A DNA stretch of 9,745 nucleotides from Planctomycetota bacterium (lineage in GTDB: Bacteria > Planctomycetota > Phycisphaerae > Sedimentisphaerales > Anaerobacaceae), in the NCBI GenBank assembly GCA_017885385.1, contig JAFNGF010000297.1, forward strand, positions 1 through 9,745. The letters run 5' to 3'. A model generated the notes under the pieces. The model ran no database searches, was not told the DNA's origin, and worked only from the letters and a program-made list of their open reading frames with translations. Below are positions 1-5,998 of the stretch, one piece after another; the stretch's first letter is position 1; each line of letters starts with the position of its first letter. The position numbers were made by a program, and so were the translations under genes.

Positions 1-336
1 TATTGCCAGCCAAAATTCGTCCTGGTTTGCGCCGAGGATGACGCCCTGCGGATCAAAAGCCACGTCACCCTGCAGGAAAATTTCCTGCGGCGGATTCAAC
101 CACAGTTTGACCGGGAATCTTTCCGCCCGCTGTTTTCCTTCGGCGTAATACTGCAAAACGCACGAGCCGCTGGCTTTCAGCGGTGCGGCATTTTGCAGGT
201 GCGACCGCAGAACGGATAGCGCCTCGGCTGCGGATTCTTTGCCCGGACAAATCGGCAGAGGCTTTTGAACTTGCTGGCCGCAGCCGGCAAGAAGCACCGC
301 TGCGCTAAGAATGTAAAGATATTCTTTTTTCACCAT
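1..336 (-). CDS. Lipoprotein of unknown function, 3' end cut by window edge
   Basis: An open frame reads from ATG at 334-336 to the left edge without a stop (112 codons visible). The N-terminus is a lipoprotein signal: two lysines, a hydrophobic stretch, and the lipobox LLAGC with Cys19. The protein should therefore be exported and lipid-anchored. The visible mature part (SGSCVLQYYAEGKQRAERF, then KLWLNPPQEIFLQGDV) is built of alternating beta-type segments. This recalls LolA/DUF4292-like outer-membrane lipoprotein folds, but that is inference from pattern only. A GTG at 331-333 is an alternative start and would shorten the protein by one residue. The gene is the last visible member of the minus-strand run from 2721 and begins 42 bases after the preceding stop. 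The lipobox and the unbroken frame make a real gene likely; the function is not recognised. Confidence 0.72.
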   Translation of the reverse strand, partial: MVKKEYLYILSAAVLLAGCGQQVQKPLPICPGKESAAEALSVLRSHLQNAAPLKASGSCVLQYYAEGKQRAERFPVKLWLNPPQEIFLQGDVAFDPQGVILGANQDEFWLAI

Positions 337-378
337 CTCACTACAAAGTCCTACTTCAAAATTCTTGCGATGTATTTG

Positions 379-867
379 TTAAAAATCTGTCTGAAGTATC
401 TGACCAATTTGCGTGGATAATTGCTCGATCTGCTCATCATCAAGATGCGGATTTGTCACATCAACCGTCTGCTTATCGCCGGCAAATCTCAAGCGCCAAA
501 TCTCCTTATCGGCCTCCATTATAGATGAATCGTACTTTAGCCGTCTTTTTCGCATAAGCACTAGTGCCAGCACAAAGCGAAAGTTTATTTTTTCCTGCTC
601 GGTTTCCCTTCCCAGCCGCTCAAAGAAAGCCATCAGCATTTCGTCATCGACAAATATCTGCTTTTTCTGGTCTGGGTGCGGCAGCCTGGTTTTCCAATAG
701 CAAAAAACATCCGGCTTTTCCTTCTCCCAGTATTCGGTGCAGAAATCCCGCCTTTGCAGCCCCTCTTGGGTTTCTACGAGCGCGCCGAAGTATTCTTCGC
801 CGTACTGTATTTTTTTGCCCGTGCCGTAGCATTGACCGAGCGGTTTATCAATTTCCCACTCGTCCAT
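379..867 (-). CDS. Conserved hypothetical protein with C..TG and LMRKR motifs
   Basis: This 162-residue soluble protein has no signal peptide or membrane segment. Visible features are CYGTGK at residues 13-18, a GEEYFGALVE strand region near 23-32, RRDFC near 39-43, KKQIFVDDEMLMAFFERL near 68-85, and FVLALVLMRKRRLKYD near 98-113. The last segment is followed by a Trp-rich strand and a helical tail. I recall this arrangement from planctomycete genomes as a conserved hypothetical protein without a named function. The single cysteines at 13 and 43 could be remnants of a metal knuckle, but nothing proves it. A strong ribosome site (GAGGAA, near 873-879) sits just before the ATG at 865-867, only 16 bases after the upstream stop. 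Co-transcription with the helix-hairpin-helix gene is therefore likely. Confidence 0.85.
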   Translation of the reverse strand: MDEWEIDKPLGQCYGTGKKIQYGEEYFGALVETQEGLQRRDFCTEYWEKEKPDVFCYWKTRLPHPDQKKQIFVDDEMLMAFFERLGRETEQEKINFRFVLALVLMRKRRLKYDSSIMEADKEIWRLRFAGDKQTVDVTNPHLDDEQIEQLSTQIGQILQTDF

Positions 868-883
868 TCTTTTTCCTCATCCG

Positions 884-1234
884 CTAATCAAACCTTAGCC
901 ATTCCTTGACACCTTCAACTGTTTTGGGTCCTATCCCACGCACCTGCCTCAAATCATTAGCGTCTCGAAAGGCGGGACCCTTACGCTCTTTTTCACCGAA
1001 ATTCTCCCGGTAGGCTACTATCGCCTCGGCTCGTGATGAACCTACGCCCTGCAATCTCAGCAAGCTCACTGCCGGGGCAATATTCGGGTTTATCTTCTCA
1101 TCCAGTTGGATTTGGCGCGGCCGTCCAAGCCCCGCAAGACTCCGGGTCATAATGACCACAGAAAGCCCGACACACATACACACGCTGATAACAAATGCGA
1201 ACGCTTGAATCCTTTCTTGCGTGACTTTTGGCAT
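884..1234 (-). CDS. Membrane-anchored helix-hairpin-helix protein (ComEA-like)
   Basis: This 116-residue protein has one hydrophobic segment at about residues 11-31 (FAFVISVCMCVGLSVVIM), which would anchor it in the inner membrane. A tandem helix-hairpin-helix domain follows. INPNIAPAVSLLRLQGVG begins the first hairpin, continued by AIVAYRENF. LRQVRGIGPKTVEGVKEWL forms the second. These GxG hairpins are the DNA-backbone binding motif of the ComEA/T2SK families. ComEA binds incoming DNA at the cell surface during transformation, but no other competence gene is in the window, so that role is only possible. The charged insert GEKERKGP between the hairpins is somewhat long. The gene starts 11 bases after the GH10-like stop and ends 16 bases before the next start, so it is in one operon with both. 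Confidence 0.88.
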   Translation of the reverse strand: MPKVTQERIQAFAFVISVCMCVGLSVVIMTRSLAGLGRPRQIQLDEKINPNIAPAVSLLRLQGVGSSRAEAIVAYRENFGEKERKGPAFRDANDLRQVRGIGPKTVEGVKEWLRFD

Positions 1235-1245
1235 AGTCCAGATAA

Positions 1246-2721
1246 TTACCTGCTGAAAACCGCGGCACGGAACTTTCTTAGAATTTGGAAGGACTCTTTG
1301 GGTTCGAGCTGCGCGGTCAGTAAGCCGCTATGAGCGATAGTGCTGTCGTCGGTATCAGCCAGGTTGGAATATGTTACCGAATCAACAAAAGGCTTGCTCA
1401 GGGCAATTGTGTAGAACTGGTCGAGCCACAGGGCTTGCTGTGATTGGTCCCATTCCTGGTGCCAGGCGCCCGCGACCTTGCCGTTATACAGCCCGTCAGC
1501 ACTCTGGCTGGGAATTTCCACGTCAGTGACATACAGCGGCTTGGCTACAGGGCCAAGGTAATCCAGAATCGCCGATATCTGCATCATATCTCTAATGTGC
1601 ATTCCGGATTGATTTTTGCCGAACCGCATCTGCAGCCCGAATGCGTCAAAATTTATGCCGCTCTGCACGACCATGTCCATATATACCAGCGGCGGAATGC
1701 TGTTGGGCGTGGTCGCGTAATATTCGCCCCACAGACTGCTGATTTCTATGATCTTTACGGCCCTTGTGCTGGCTGCTTTTACAGCCATATTAGCCGCCCG
1801 CGTCATTTCCAGAACCTGCTCGAAGCTGAAGCCAAAATGGTTGCACGAGTTCAGGCCGCTCACAATGAACCATCTATGTACGGCGCCGGCGTAACGAGCA
1901 ACTACTCTGGAAACGAACTGATACGCGGTCTCGCGCATCTTTTCGAAGCCCGTCCCGCCGCGCAACAGCCATTTCGGCAGATGCCCTTTTGAAAACCGAA
2001 GCAGCGGTCCTGCGCCGAGCACCAGCTTCTTTTGGCAAAGCAGCTCAACACAGGCATCGAGCGTAGAAAAATCGAACGTGCCTTTTTGAGTTTCTACCTG
2101 AGCCCAGTTTATGGGTATTATCACAGAGCCGAACACATCGAGCAATCTGTCAATATATTTAGCATTATTAATCTGGGCAGGATTTACTCTGCATCCGAGA
2201 CAGCCCCGGCCGAAGGCGTGGTTCTTGACCCGCATAACAAAAAGTGATTCCGCCTGTTTTATCGCCAGCTTTTCCGAGAAGACCAGGGCTTTCTTGAGAG
2301 ATTCGTCCGCCAGTTGAGACGCCAGTGAGGCATTTGAGCCGTTTTGAATGGCCTGAATAAACAGATTCTGTGCCTCTTTTGACAGGTCCTCCAAGTCCTC
2401 GACGGCGTTAAAATACGACCAATCCTCACGCTTATTGATGATTTGCATCAGCCTGGCCCGAGCCATCTCCAGATTAAGATTATACGGGCGCTGCCTTTCG
2501 GGCAGACACGTTGTGGGCATAAGCACCCTTCCAAAGCCGTCGATAGGCCACAGTAAAGCCAGGCCTGCGGTTTCCAGATTCGGTTTTGTACATTCAAGCA
2601 GTCCATCCTTAAAGGCGATCTTAGTGCGTCGGACGCCAACGCCGTCCGTTCCAAAAAGAAACGCGCCACACAGTCGGAATTTATCAGCCAACTGGCCGTT
2701 TTTGAAAATCTGGAATTTCAC
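1246..2721 (-). CDS. GH10 (xylanase)-like protein with altered catalytic residues
   Basis: The protein has 491 residues and starts at GTG (2719-2721). No other start is possible further upstream than an in-frame stop at 2740-2742. Residues 1-105 form an N-terminal domain (VLMPTTCLPERQRPYNLNLE) seen with planctomycete GH10-like proteins. Residues 110-160 are helical. From about 165 to the end it follows the GH10 barrel: INWAQVETQKGTFDF (204-218), ARYAGAVHRWFIVSG (275-289), FDAFGLQMRFG (358-368), KPLYVTDVEIPS (394-405) and a late W-rich region (WHQEWDQSQQALW). GH10 enzymes cleave beta-1,4-xylan with one Glu in WDVVNE and one in ITELD. Here the first site reads WFIVSG (Glu to Gly289) and the second VTDVEI (Glu to Asp400), so normal hydrolysis is unlikely. 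No signal peptide is seen, which suggests a cytoplasmic role. It is first in a four-gene operon. Confidence 0.85.
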   Translation of the reverse strand: MKFQIFKNGQLADKFRLCGAFLFGTDGVGVRRTKIAFKDGLLECTKPNLETAGLALLWPIDGFGRVLMPTTCLPERQRPYNLNLEMARARLMQIINKREDWSYFNAVEDLEDLSKEAQNLFIQAIQNGSNASLASQLADESLKKALVFSEKLAIKQAESLFVMRVKNHAFGRGCLGCRVNPAQINNAKYIDRLLDVFGSVIIPINWAQVETQKGTFDFSTLDACVELLCQKKLVLGAGPLLRFSKGHLPKWLLRGGTGFEKMRETAYQFVSRVVARYAGAVHRWFIVSGLNSCNHFGFSFEQVLEMTRAANMAVKAASTRAVKIIEISSLWGEYYATTPNSIPPLVYMDMVVQSGINFDAFGLQMRFGKNQSGMHIRDMMQISAILDYLGPVAKPLYVTDVEIPSQSADGLYNGKVAGAWHQEWDQSQQALWLDQFYTIALSKPFVDSVTYSNLADTDDSTIAHSGLLTAQLEPKESFQILRKFRAAVFSR

Positions 2722-2793
2722 CTCTGTCTTATGCCCAGCTCATTTGTCGATTATCACGGGCACGGGCGGCCCGATGCCCCATTGACGCAACGG

Positions 2794-2821
2794 ATTATAG
2801 CAGTTCTGTGTCTCTCGGCAA
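2794..2821 (-). promoter_or_regulatory. Sigma70-type promoter for the GH10-like operon
   Basis: Read on the minus strand there is TTGCCG (2816-2821), a 16-base spacer, and a perfect TATAAT (2794-2799) preceded by TGC, which is an extended -10. It points at the GTG start at 2721 and leaves a leader of roughly 65 bases. The leader contains a GC-rich stretch (GGGCCGCCCGTGCCC) that could fold. Confidence 0.7.
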
Positions 2822-2928
2822 TTAAAAAATCAGGCAGTAGCCCCGGCAGCACAATAGGTAGGAACGTGAAGAGCCGAAGTCGGGAGTCGATCGCCGGGGC
2901 GCGTGCGCCGCCCGGACAAAAAATTCGG

Positions 2929-3399
2929 TCAATTGGAAGACGGCTTGTTGTTGCTGTAAGCGCCGTAATGCTTCATCTGAAGCTCATAAAGGAGTGTGTT
3001 TTTTTCGAGCAGCTTCGCGACCAAGGCAATTTGATTGAGCAGCGCCTCAATGAGATCAATATTTACCAGAGTCGACTCGGGGCTGTATCGCGGCAGAGCA
3101 ATCAGCACATAGCCGCAATCCGTCCGGTCGGTGGCCAATTGCGCAGCAATAATGCTGGCCTCATTTACCTGGGTCACAATAGGCTCGGCCCCGTCGTCGA
3201 CCTTGGCGCAAAGCTCCTTCAAAAACGGCTCGCTGATTCTCAACTTGGCAAATTCCTCTGAGTCGCTCGGCCAGCTATTACCATTTTTATCCATAATCAC
3301 CACGATAGGCCCCTGCTCGGGCAGGGTGTCAAAAACCTGGCGTGCAATCTGCTCGTTCAACAGATGGCTCTGGGAAAGCATCGGGTCGTACATATCCAT
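2929..3399 (-). CDS. Protein of unknown function, possibly GAF-like
   Basis: The chosen start (ATG 3397-3399) gives 156 residues and has an ideal ribosome site, AAAGGAG at 3408-3414, eight bases upstream. A longer frame reaching 3585 exists only because the upstream repeat spacer happens to be open, so it is rejected. The protein begins MDMYDPMLSQSHLLNEQIAR and continues GPIVVIMDKNGNSWPSD, ASIIAAQLATDRTDCGYVLI and NIDLIEALLNQIALVAKL, ending in an amphipathic helix (EKNTLLYELQMKH). The order of strand, helix, strand and long C-terminal helix resembles a small GAF sensor domain, but this is inference. There are no catalytic motifs, signal peptide or membrane segment. It lies in the same orientation as the amidase and the partner-switch genes, but repeats separate it from them, so a shared transcript is uncertain. 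Confidence 0.8.
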   Translation of the reverse strand: MDMYDPMLSQSHLLNEQIARQVFDTLPEQGPIVVIMDKNGNSWPSDSEEFAKLRISEPFLKELCAKVDDGAEPIVTQVNEASIIAAQLATDRTDCGYVLIALPRYSPESTLVNIDLIEALLNQIALVAKLLEKNTLLYELQMKHYGAYSNNKPSSN

Positions 3400-3480
3400 T
3401 CCACTAGCTCCTTTCTGCGTATCGAAAGAAAGAACAAGTCGCCACGGGGACCACAGAGAAATGAGAGAATTGAAAAGCCT

Positions 3481-3499
3481 GTCCTGAGCGCAGTCGAGG
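3481..3499. repeat. Short copy of the CCTGAGC..GTCGAAGG repeat
   Basis: The sequence GTCCTGAGCGCAGTCGAGG matches the 3' parts of the longer copies at 4512-4558 and 5291-5334 (GGCCTGAGC, three bases, GTC, then A/G-rich end). It appears to be an internally deleted or alternative form of the same dispersed element. Confidence 0.5.
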
Positions 3500-3527
3500 C
3501 GATTATAATACCAAATCCTCTGTGCTC

Positions 3528-3547
3528 CCTGCCTGCCGGCAGGCAGG
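3528..3547. repeat. Perfect 20-base palindrome, dispersed REP-like element
   Basis: CCTGCCTGCCGGCAGGCAGG equals its own reverse complement. It sits between two CTCTGTG-containing stretches, as if inserted into another repeat. Its translations (LPAGRQ, PACRQAG) are a familiar artefact in predicted proteins from uncultured bacteria, which supports a dispersed element rather than coding sequence. Confidence 0.75.
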
Positions 3548-3735
3548 TCTGTGCCCTCTGTGGCCCAAAATAGTAATACCGCCACGGGAATTTCGGTTCA
3601 ATTCCTTATGGACTTTGCTATCGCGCGGGGCAAAGAGGATATTTTGGCTCAATCGTGCTAAAAACCGGCTACCGGCGAATTCTCCGCTATGTTTATGGGA
3701 CCCGCAGACTACGGCACGAACCCACACGCCCGACC

Positions 3736-4392
3736 TCAGCCTTGGAGCATCGATTTCAGCCGGGCCATTGGAAACTTTTTGCCGGGACAGTCGGTCACTC
3801 CTGCACCCGGCGTGGTATTATGACCGTAAATACGGCTTTCGGAAATGCCGTACCGATTTTGCAGAAAACCAACCAAACTCGACAGCGCACCCATCTGCTG
3901 TGAAGTCGGCGCCGCCTGGTTAAAATCGCCCACCAGACAAATTCCGACGGCCTTCTCGTTAGCCCAATTGTCCGGCGTCTTACAATGTGCGCCGGTTCGC
4001 TGCTGGCGCCAGCGAAACGTGACCTCAATCTGGCCGTCGTCGCTGTCGCTGCCGTTACCTATGACGAAATCATAGCCGACACCCTCCCAGTGATTGCCTT
4101 CTCGGTGCCACTTGTCAAATATGGCCGCATTTCCGTTGCTTGTGCCCGAATGGTGTATGACTATGGCAGTCCATTGCCTTTGCAATTCGGAGGGCGGCAG
4201 CCAATCGCTCGGAATGTTTCTACCGATGCGGGGTATATCTGGTTTCGGCTCTACAGCCTTGGCCCTCGGCTGAACGGGCCTTGGCCCCGAAACGGCGGGG
4301 CCTGACACAATCCGTGGCGCCGGCTCTTCACGAGATGCACAACCGGCAAGAATAAACAAACTGATGCATACAACAGAATTTTTGCCGAGCAT
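3736..4392 (-). CDS. N-acetylmuramoyl-L-alanine amidase (Amidase_2/PGRP fold), lipoprotein
   Basis: The start is ATG at 4390-4392, giving 218 residues. AAGGAGGAG lies about ten bases upstream, and the resulting N-terminus is a proper lipoprotein signal (SLFILAGC, Cys18). A longer frame to 4569 runs through a repeat and is rejected. Residues 19-72 are a Pro-rich linker. The Amidase_2 domain spans about 73-218: WTAIVIHHSGTS (74-85), VGYDFVIGNG (105-114), VGICLVGDFN (149-158), IYGHNTTPGAGVTDCPG (188-204). Zinc ligands are predicted as His80 or His81, His191 and Cys202, with Tyr107 as the usual helper residue, so the enzyme looks active. It would cleave the bond between muramic acid and the stem-peptide alanine of peptidoglycan from a membrane-anchored position, in wall turnover or recycling. 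It is smaller than multi-domain amidases and has no separate wall-binding module. Confidence 0.92.
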   Translation of the reverse strand: MLGKNSVVCISLFILAGCASREEPAPRIVSGPAVSGPRPVQPRAKAVEPKPDIPRIGRNIPSDWLPPSELQRQWTAIVIHHSGTSNGNAAIFDKWHREGNHWEGVGYDFVIGNGSDSDDGQIEVTFRWRQQRTGAHCKTPDNWANEKAVGICLVGDFNQAAPTSQQMGALSSLVGFLQNRYGISESRIYGHNTTPGAGVTDCPGKKFPMARLKSMLQG

Positions 4393-4502
4393 GCTGGGAT
4401 CACTCCTCCTTGCAGTTGTCTTGCCCTTTTGGGTCGCACTACTTACTTGTACAGCCCAAATAATTTTACCGATAATAGTAGGAAAACAATCCGAAGCACG
4501 AA

Positions 4503-4567
4503 ATCCTAAACCTGTCCCCTCGGCTCTGCTCGGGACGGGCCTGAGCGGAGTCCAATGGATCCTAAAC
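4503..4567. mobile_element. 47-base element flanked by a 9-base direct repeat
   Basis: ATCCTAAAC occurs at 4503-4511 and again at 4559-4567, on either side of a 47-base unit (4512-4558) that begins CTGTCCCCTCGG and ends GTCCAATGG. The opposite arm of the surrounding inverted repeat (4658-4697) reads, in reverse complement, CGAAATCCTAAACAAAT without interruption, which shows what the site looked like before insertion. The unit resembles the one at 5291-5334. It has no open frame and no clear terminal inverted repeats, so it would be moved in trans if it is mobile at all. Confidence 0.55.
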
Positions 4568-4688
4568 AAATTCGAAATTTGAGATTCAAATGACCCAAAC
4601 GGCTGTCGCTATTGAAGTGGCGTCGTTGTTTCGAGCCTTGACTGTCGTCAGGGGAGTTTTGAATTTCAATCATTTGGATTTGTTTAGG
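4561..4688. repeat. Imperfect long inverted repeat (30-base arms, 67-base loop)
   Basis: The left arm 4561-4590 starts CCTAAACAAATTCGAAATTT. The right arm 4658-4688, in reverse complement, starts CCTAAACAAATCCAAATGAT. About 25 of 31 positions agree with one gap. The loop (4591-4657) is more GC-rich. The arrangement is typical of a dispersed, fold-back repeat. It would give a stable stem in RNA from either strand. Confidence 0.7.
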
Positions 4689-4743
4689 ATTTCGATATTA
4701 AGATTTAAGATTTAACTCCATATAAAGAAATAAGTTACAATCA

Positions 4744-4782
4744 GCATAGTAACGGGTTATTTTCGCTTTAGTATTACTATGC
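4744..4782 (-). terminator. Stem at the end of the anti-sigma gene
   Basis: GCATAGTAA at 4744-4752 pairs perfectly with TTACTATGC at 4774-4782 across a 21-base loop. The second arm includes the TAG stop of the anti-sigma gene (4777-4779). On the minus strand the stem is followed by a T-rich but interrupted stretch. It may stabilise or end the transcript but is not a textbook terminator. Confidence 0.4.
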
Positions 4783-5232
4783 CTGTGTTTGGCTCTGGCT
4801 GCCTGTCAGAGAGGGCTTCTCTTTGAATCTGACTATGTGCACCCGGTTGCCGCGTTCGTTGAATGTGACTACATCCATGTAGGAGTTAATAAGGAACAGG
4901 CCTCTGCCTTGAGGCTTATAAAGATTCTCGCCGACGCGGGGATCCGGCACACCTTGAGGGTCAAAACCATCACCCTGGTCGGTCATTGAAATCTCAACCT
5001 TGTCTGAGCCGACCAAATACTCAATCTTAACTTTTTTAGCAGGATCCATCTTATTGCCATGCCTGACGGCGTTGATGAAGGCCTCCTCTATGGCCAGATG
5101 CACAGCGAAAATATCATCCTGGCTAAAACAATTGCTTTGCAGCTCTGAAAGAAGCTTATTGCACAGCCCTACAATGGCAGACGGCTTGCTCTCGAGAACC
5201 ATTGAACAAGAGATCGGCGATTCTGCCGCCAT
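4777..5232 (-). CDS. Anti-sigma factor / serine kinase, RsbW-like HATPase
   Basis: This 151-residue protein is a compact GHKL ATPase. The N-box is EEAFINAVRHGN (residues 49-60), the G1 box DQGDGFD (85-91) and the G2 box GRGLFLI (109-115), all intact. Proteins of this kind bind and hold a sigma factor or other partner. They also phosphorylate a STAS-domain antagonist, and phosphorylation controls which partner is bound. The likely antagonist is encoded directly upstream (5376-5747). The start ATG (5230-5232) has AAAGG nine bases upstream. There are no membrane segments, so the protein is cytoplasmic. The C-terminal tail (SLTGSQSQTQA) is polar and probably disordered. No sigma factor or phosphatase gene is in the window, so the regulated output cannot be named. 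Confidence 0.92.
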   Translation of the reverse strand: MAAESPISCSMVLESKPSAIVGLCNKLLSELQSNCFSQDDIFAVHLAIEEAFINAVRHGNKMDPAKKVKIEYLVGSDKVEISMTDQGDGFDPQGVPDPRVGENLYKPQGRGLFLINSYMDVVTFNERGNRVHIVRFKEKPSLTGSQSQTQA

Positions 5233-5276
5233 TAGCTCATACCTTTCTCTGCCTCAATGAGCCACACGCCGGTCGT

Positions 5277-5373
5277 CCCCGCGTAAATCCGTCCCCTCGG
5301 TCTTGCTCGGGGCGGGCCTGAGCCGGGTCGAAGGAACGCGGGGCTGAATATTCAGCCGGCGTACGCTCGCCGG
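5277..5373. repeat. Repeat cluster between the two partner-switch genes
   Basis: CCCCGCGT (5277-5284) and ACGCGGGG (5336-5343) form an inverted pair around a second copy of the 4512-4558 element. The copy at 5291-5334 begins GTCCCCTCGG. About 33 of its first 40 bases are identical to the copy at 4514. Next come the palindrome GCTGAATATTCAGC (5343-5356) and the hairpin CCGGCG-TACGCT-CGCCGG (5356-5373). The whole spacer between the genes is repeat, so the 143-base gap does not argue against co-transcription. Confidence 0.65.
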
Positions 5374-5375
5374 AT

Positions 5376-5747
5376 TTAGCCGGCGGTTTTACCGCCGGTT
5401 GACGTTGCGCTTTCCAGGTCTTTACAAATATCGAAAACCTTCGTCAGGCGAGTTATCCTAAAGATTTCGTATATCTTAGGGTCTATGTTGCAAAGTCTCA
5501 GCTTGCCCTGGCGTTCATAGACTTTTTTGCTGACCCGTATCAAAAGCCCCAGAACCGCCGAGGATAAGAACCGCACATTACGGAAATCCAAAACCAGATT
5601 TATCTGCTCTGCCTGCTCGACAACCGACATGACCGACTCTTGAAGGGCCTGAATATCCCTTTCCTCAAGAATTCTTTCATCAGTAAAAGTCATTATAGTT
5701 GCGTTCCCGGTGTATTCAACGCTAATTTTTGGCTTAATTGCCGCCAT
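5376..5747 (-). CDS. Anti-sigma factor antagonist, STAS domain (RsbV-like)
   Basis: This 123-residue protein is a single STAS domain, the usual size for SpoIIAA/RsbV proteins. The phosphorylation loop reads DFRNVRFLSSAVLG (residues 54-67). By alignment with the DSSG loop of SpoIIAA, Ser63 is the likely phospho-acceptor, with Ser62 in the Asp position. The rest follows the family (GKLRLCNIDPKIYEIF, ITRLTKVFDI). In its dephosphorylated form it would bind the kinase encoded downstream and release that kinase's partner. The start ATG (5745-5747) has AGGGAGA just upstream, and a strong promoter lies at 5785-5813. The last codons (TGGKTAG) are part of a perfect GC hairpin, so the C-terminal tail may come from a repeat that entered the gene end. 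Confidence 0.92.
   Translation of the reverse strand: MAAIKPKISVEYTGNATIMTFTDERILEERDIQALQESVMSVVEQAEQINLVLDFRNVRFLSSAVLGLLIRVSKKVYERQGKLRLCNIDPKIYEIFRITRLTKVFDICKDLESATSTGGKTAG
5380..5398 (-). repeat. GC hairpin covering the last codons of the STAS gene
   Basis: CCGGCGGT (5380-5387) pairs with ACCGCCGG (5391-5398) over a three-base loop, lying inside the coding sequence just before the TAA at 5376-5378. Together with the next hairpin at 5356-5373 it gives two consecutive stems at the 3' end. There is no U-tract, so termination is doubtful. Confidence 0.55.
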
Positions 5748-5784
5748 AACATTCTCCCTAAAAAGGCCTAGAAACCGAAGCGAA

Positions 5785-5813
5785 ATCCTAAGTTACAGCA
5801 TTGAAGATGTCAA
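5785..5813 (-). promoter_or_regulatory. Sigma70-type promoter for the partner-switch operon
   Basis: On the minus strand a perfect TTGACA (5808-5813) is followed by exactly 17 bases and TAGGAT (5785-5790), a 4 of 6 match to the -10. The start codon at 5747 is about 37 bases downstream. This is one of the best promoter matches in the window. Confidence 0.75.
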
Positions 5814-5923
5814 GCTCTATACGTACCTGGAAAAATTTTTAATTTTCTGCACATTATTGTAAAAATCTTGAAATTAGGGGGTGTTTAGCAAAGTCAAAAT
5901 TTTGTGTATTTCAGACAGAAAAG

Positions 5924-5953
5924 GCTTGCAATCGCAAGCTCGCCGCCCATAAT
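5924..5953 (+). promoter_or_regulatory. Candidate promoter for the Rrf2-type gene with overlapping inverted repeat
   Basis: TTGCAA (5926-5931), a 16-base spacer and CATAAT (5948-5953) make a plausible sigma70 promoter. It lies inside the otherwise gene-free divergent region 5748-6046. The -35 lies in a perfect inverted repeat, GCTTGC-AATC-GCAAGC (5924-5939), which is well placed as an operator. Confidence 0.5.
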
Positions 5954-5998
5954 AGTACCCGTGAGTCGTCTGGAACCTTCAGGCTGGAGAATCAGCTA

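Larger units (their letters stand above)
3400..3735. repeat. Repeat-filled spacer, no gene supported
   Basis: This 336-base spacer lies between the unknown-function gene and the amidase. It holds the perfect palindrome at 3528-3547, a CCTGAGC..AGTCGAGG repeat at 3481-3499, and CTCTGTG/CACAGAG words repeated around them (CTCTGTG at 3518-3524 and again near 3556-3562). These words match repeats common in uncultured bacterial genomes. Open frames across it on both strands have repeat-derived peptides such as LPAGRQ and PACRQAG and no recognisable domain. A TATAAT on the minus strand at 3502-3507 could be a -10 for the gene at 2929-3399, but no convincing -35 accompanies it. Confidence 0.7.
4393..4776. 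repeat. Repeat mosaic between amidase and anti-sigma gene, no gene supported
   Basis: This 384-base spacer contains an inserted 47-base element, an imperfect long inverted repeat, and a stem at the 3' end of the anti-sigma gene, each listed separately. About 100 bases directly upstream of the amidase (4393-4490) are AT-rich enough to hold its promoter. TATTAT on the minus strand is a possible -10, but I see no matching -35. No open frame here has recognisable protein content. Confidence 0.65.

Noticed and set aside
1444..1992. 182-codon plus-strand frame inside the GH10-like gene
   Set aside because: It is antisense to a gene with clear barrel motifs and has no recognisable domain of its own.
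2731..2784. 17-codon frame in the leader of the GH10-like gene
   Set aside because: There is no ribosome site or conserved feature; chance frames of this size are expected.
2892..2915. GC-rich inverted repeat (CCGGGGCG / CGCCCGG) after the unknown-function gene as a terminator
   Set aside because: The T-tract lies before the stem on the minus strand rather than after it, and one arm has a bulge, so it does not fit an intrinsic terminator for either strand.
3503..3727. Minus-strand frame of 74 codons in the repeat spacer
   Set aside because: It ends in the repeat-derived PACRQAG peptide and has no family features; repeats explain it.
3400..3735. CRISPR-like array from the repeated CTCTGTG words
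   Set aside because: The units are too short and irregularly spaced, there are no uniform spacers, and no cas gene is present.
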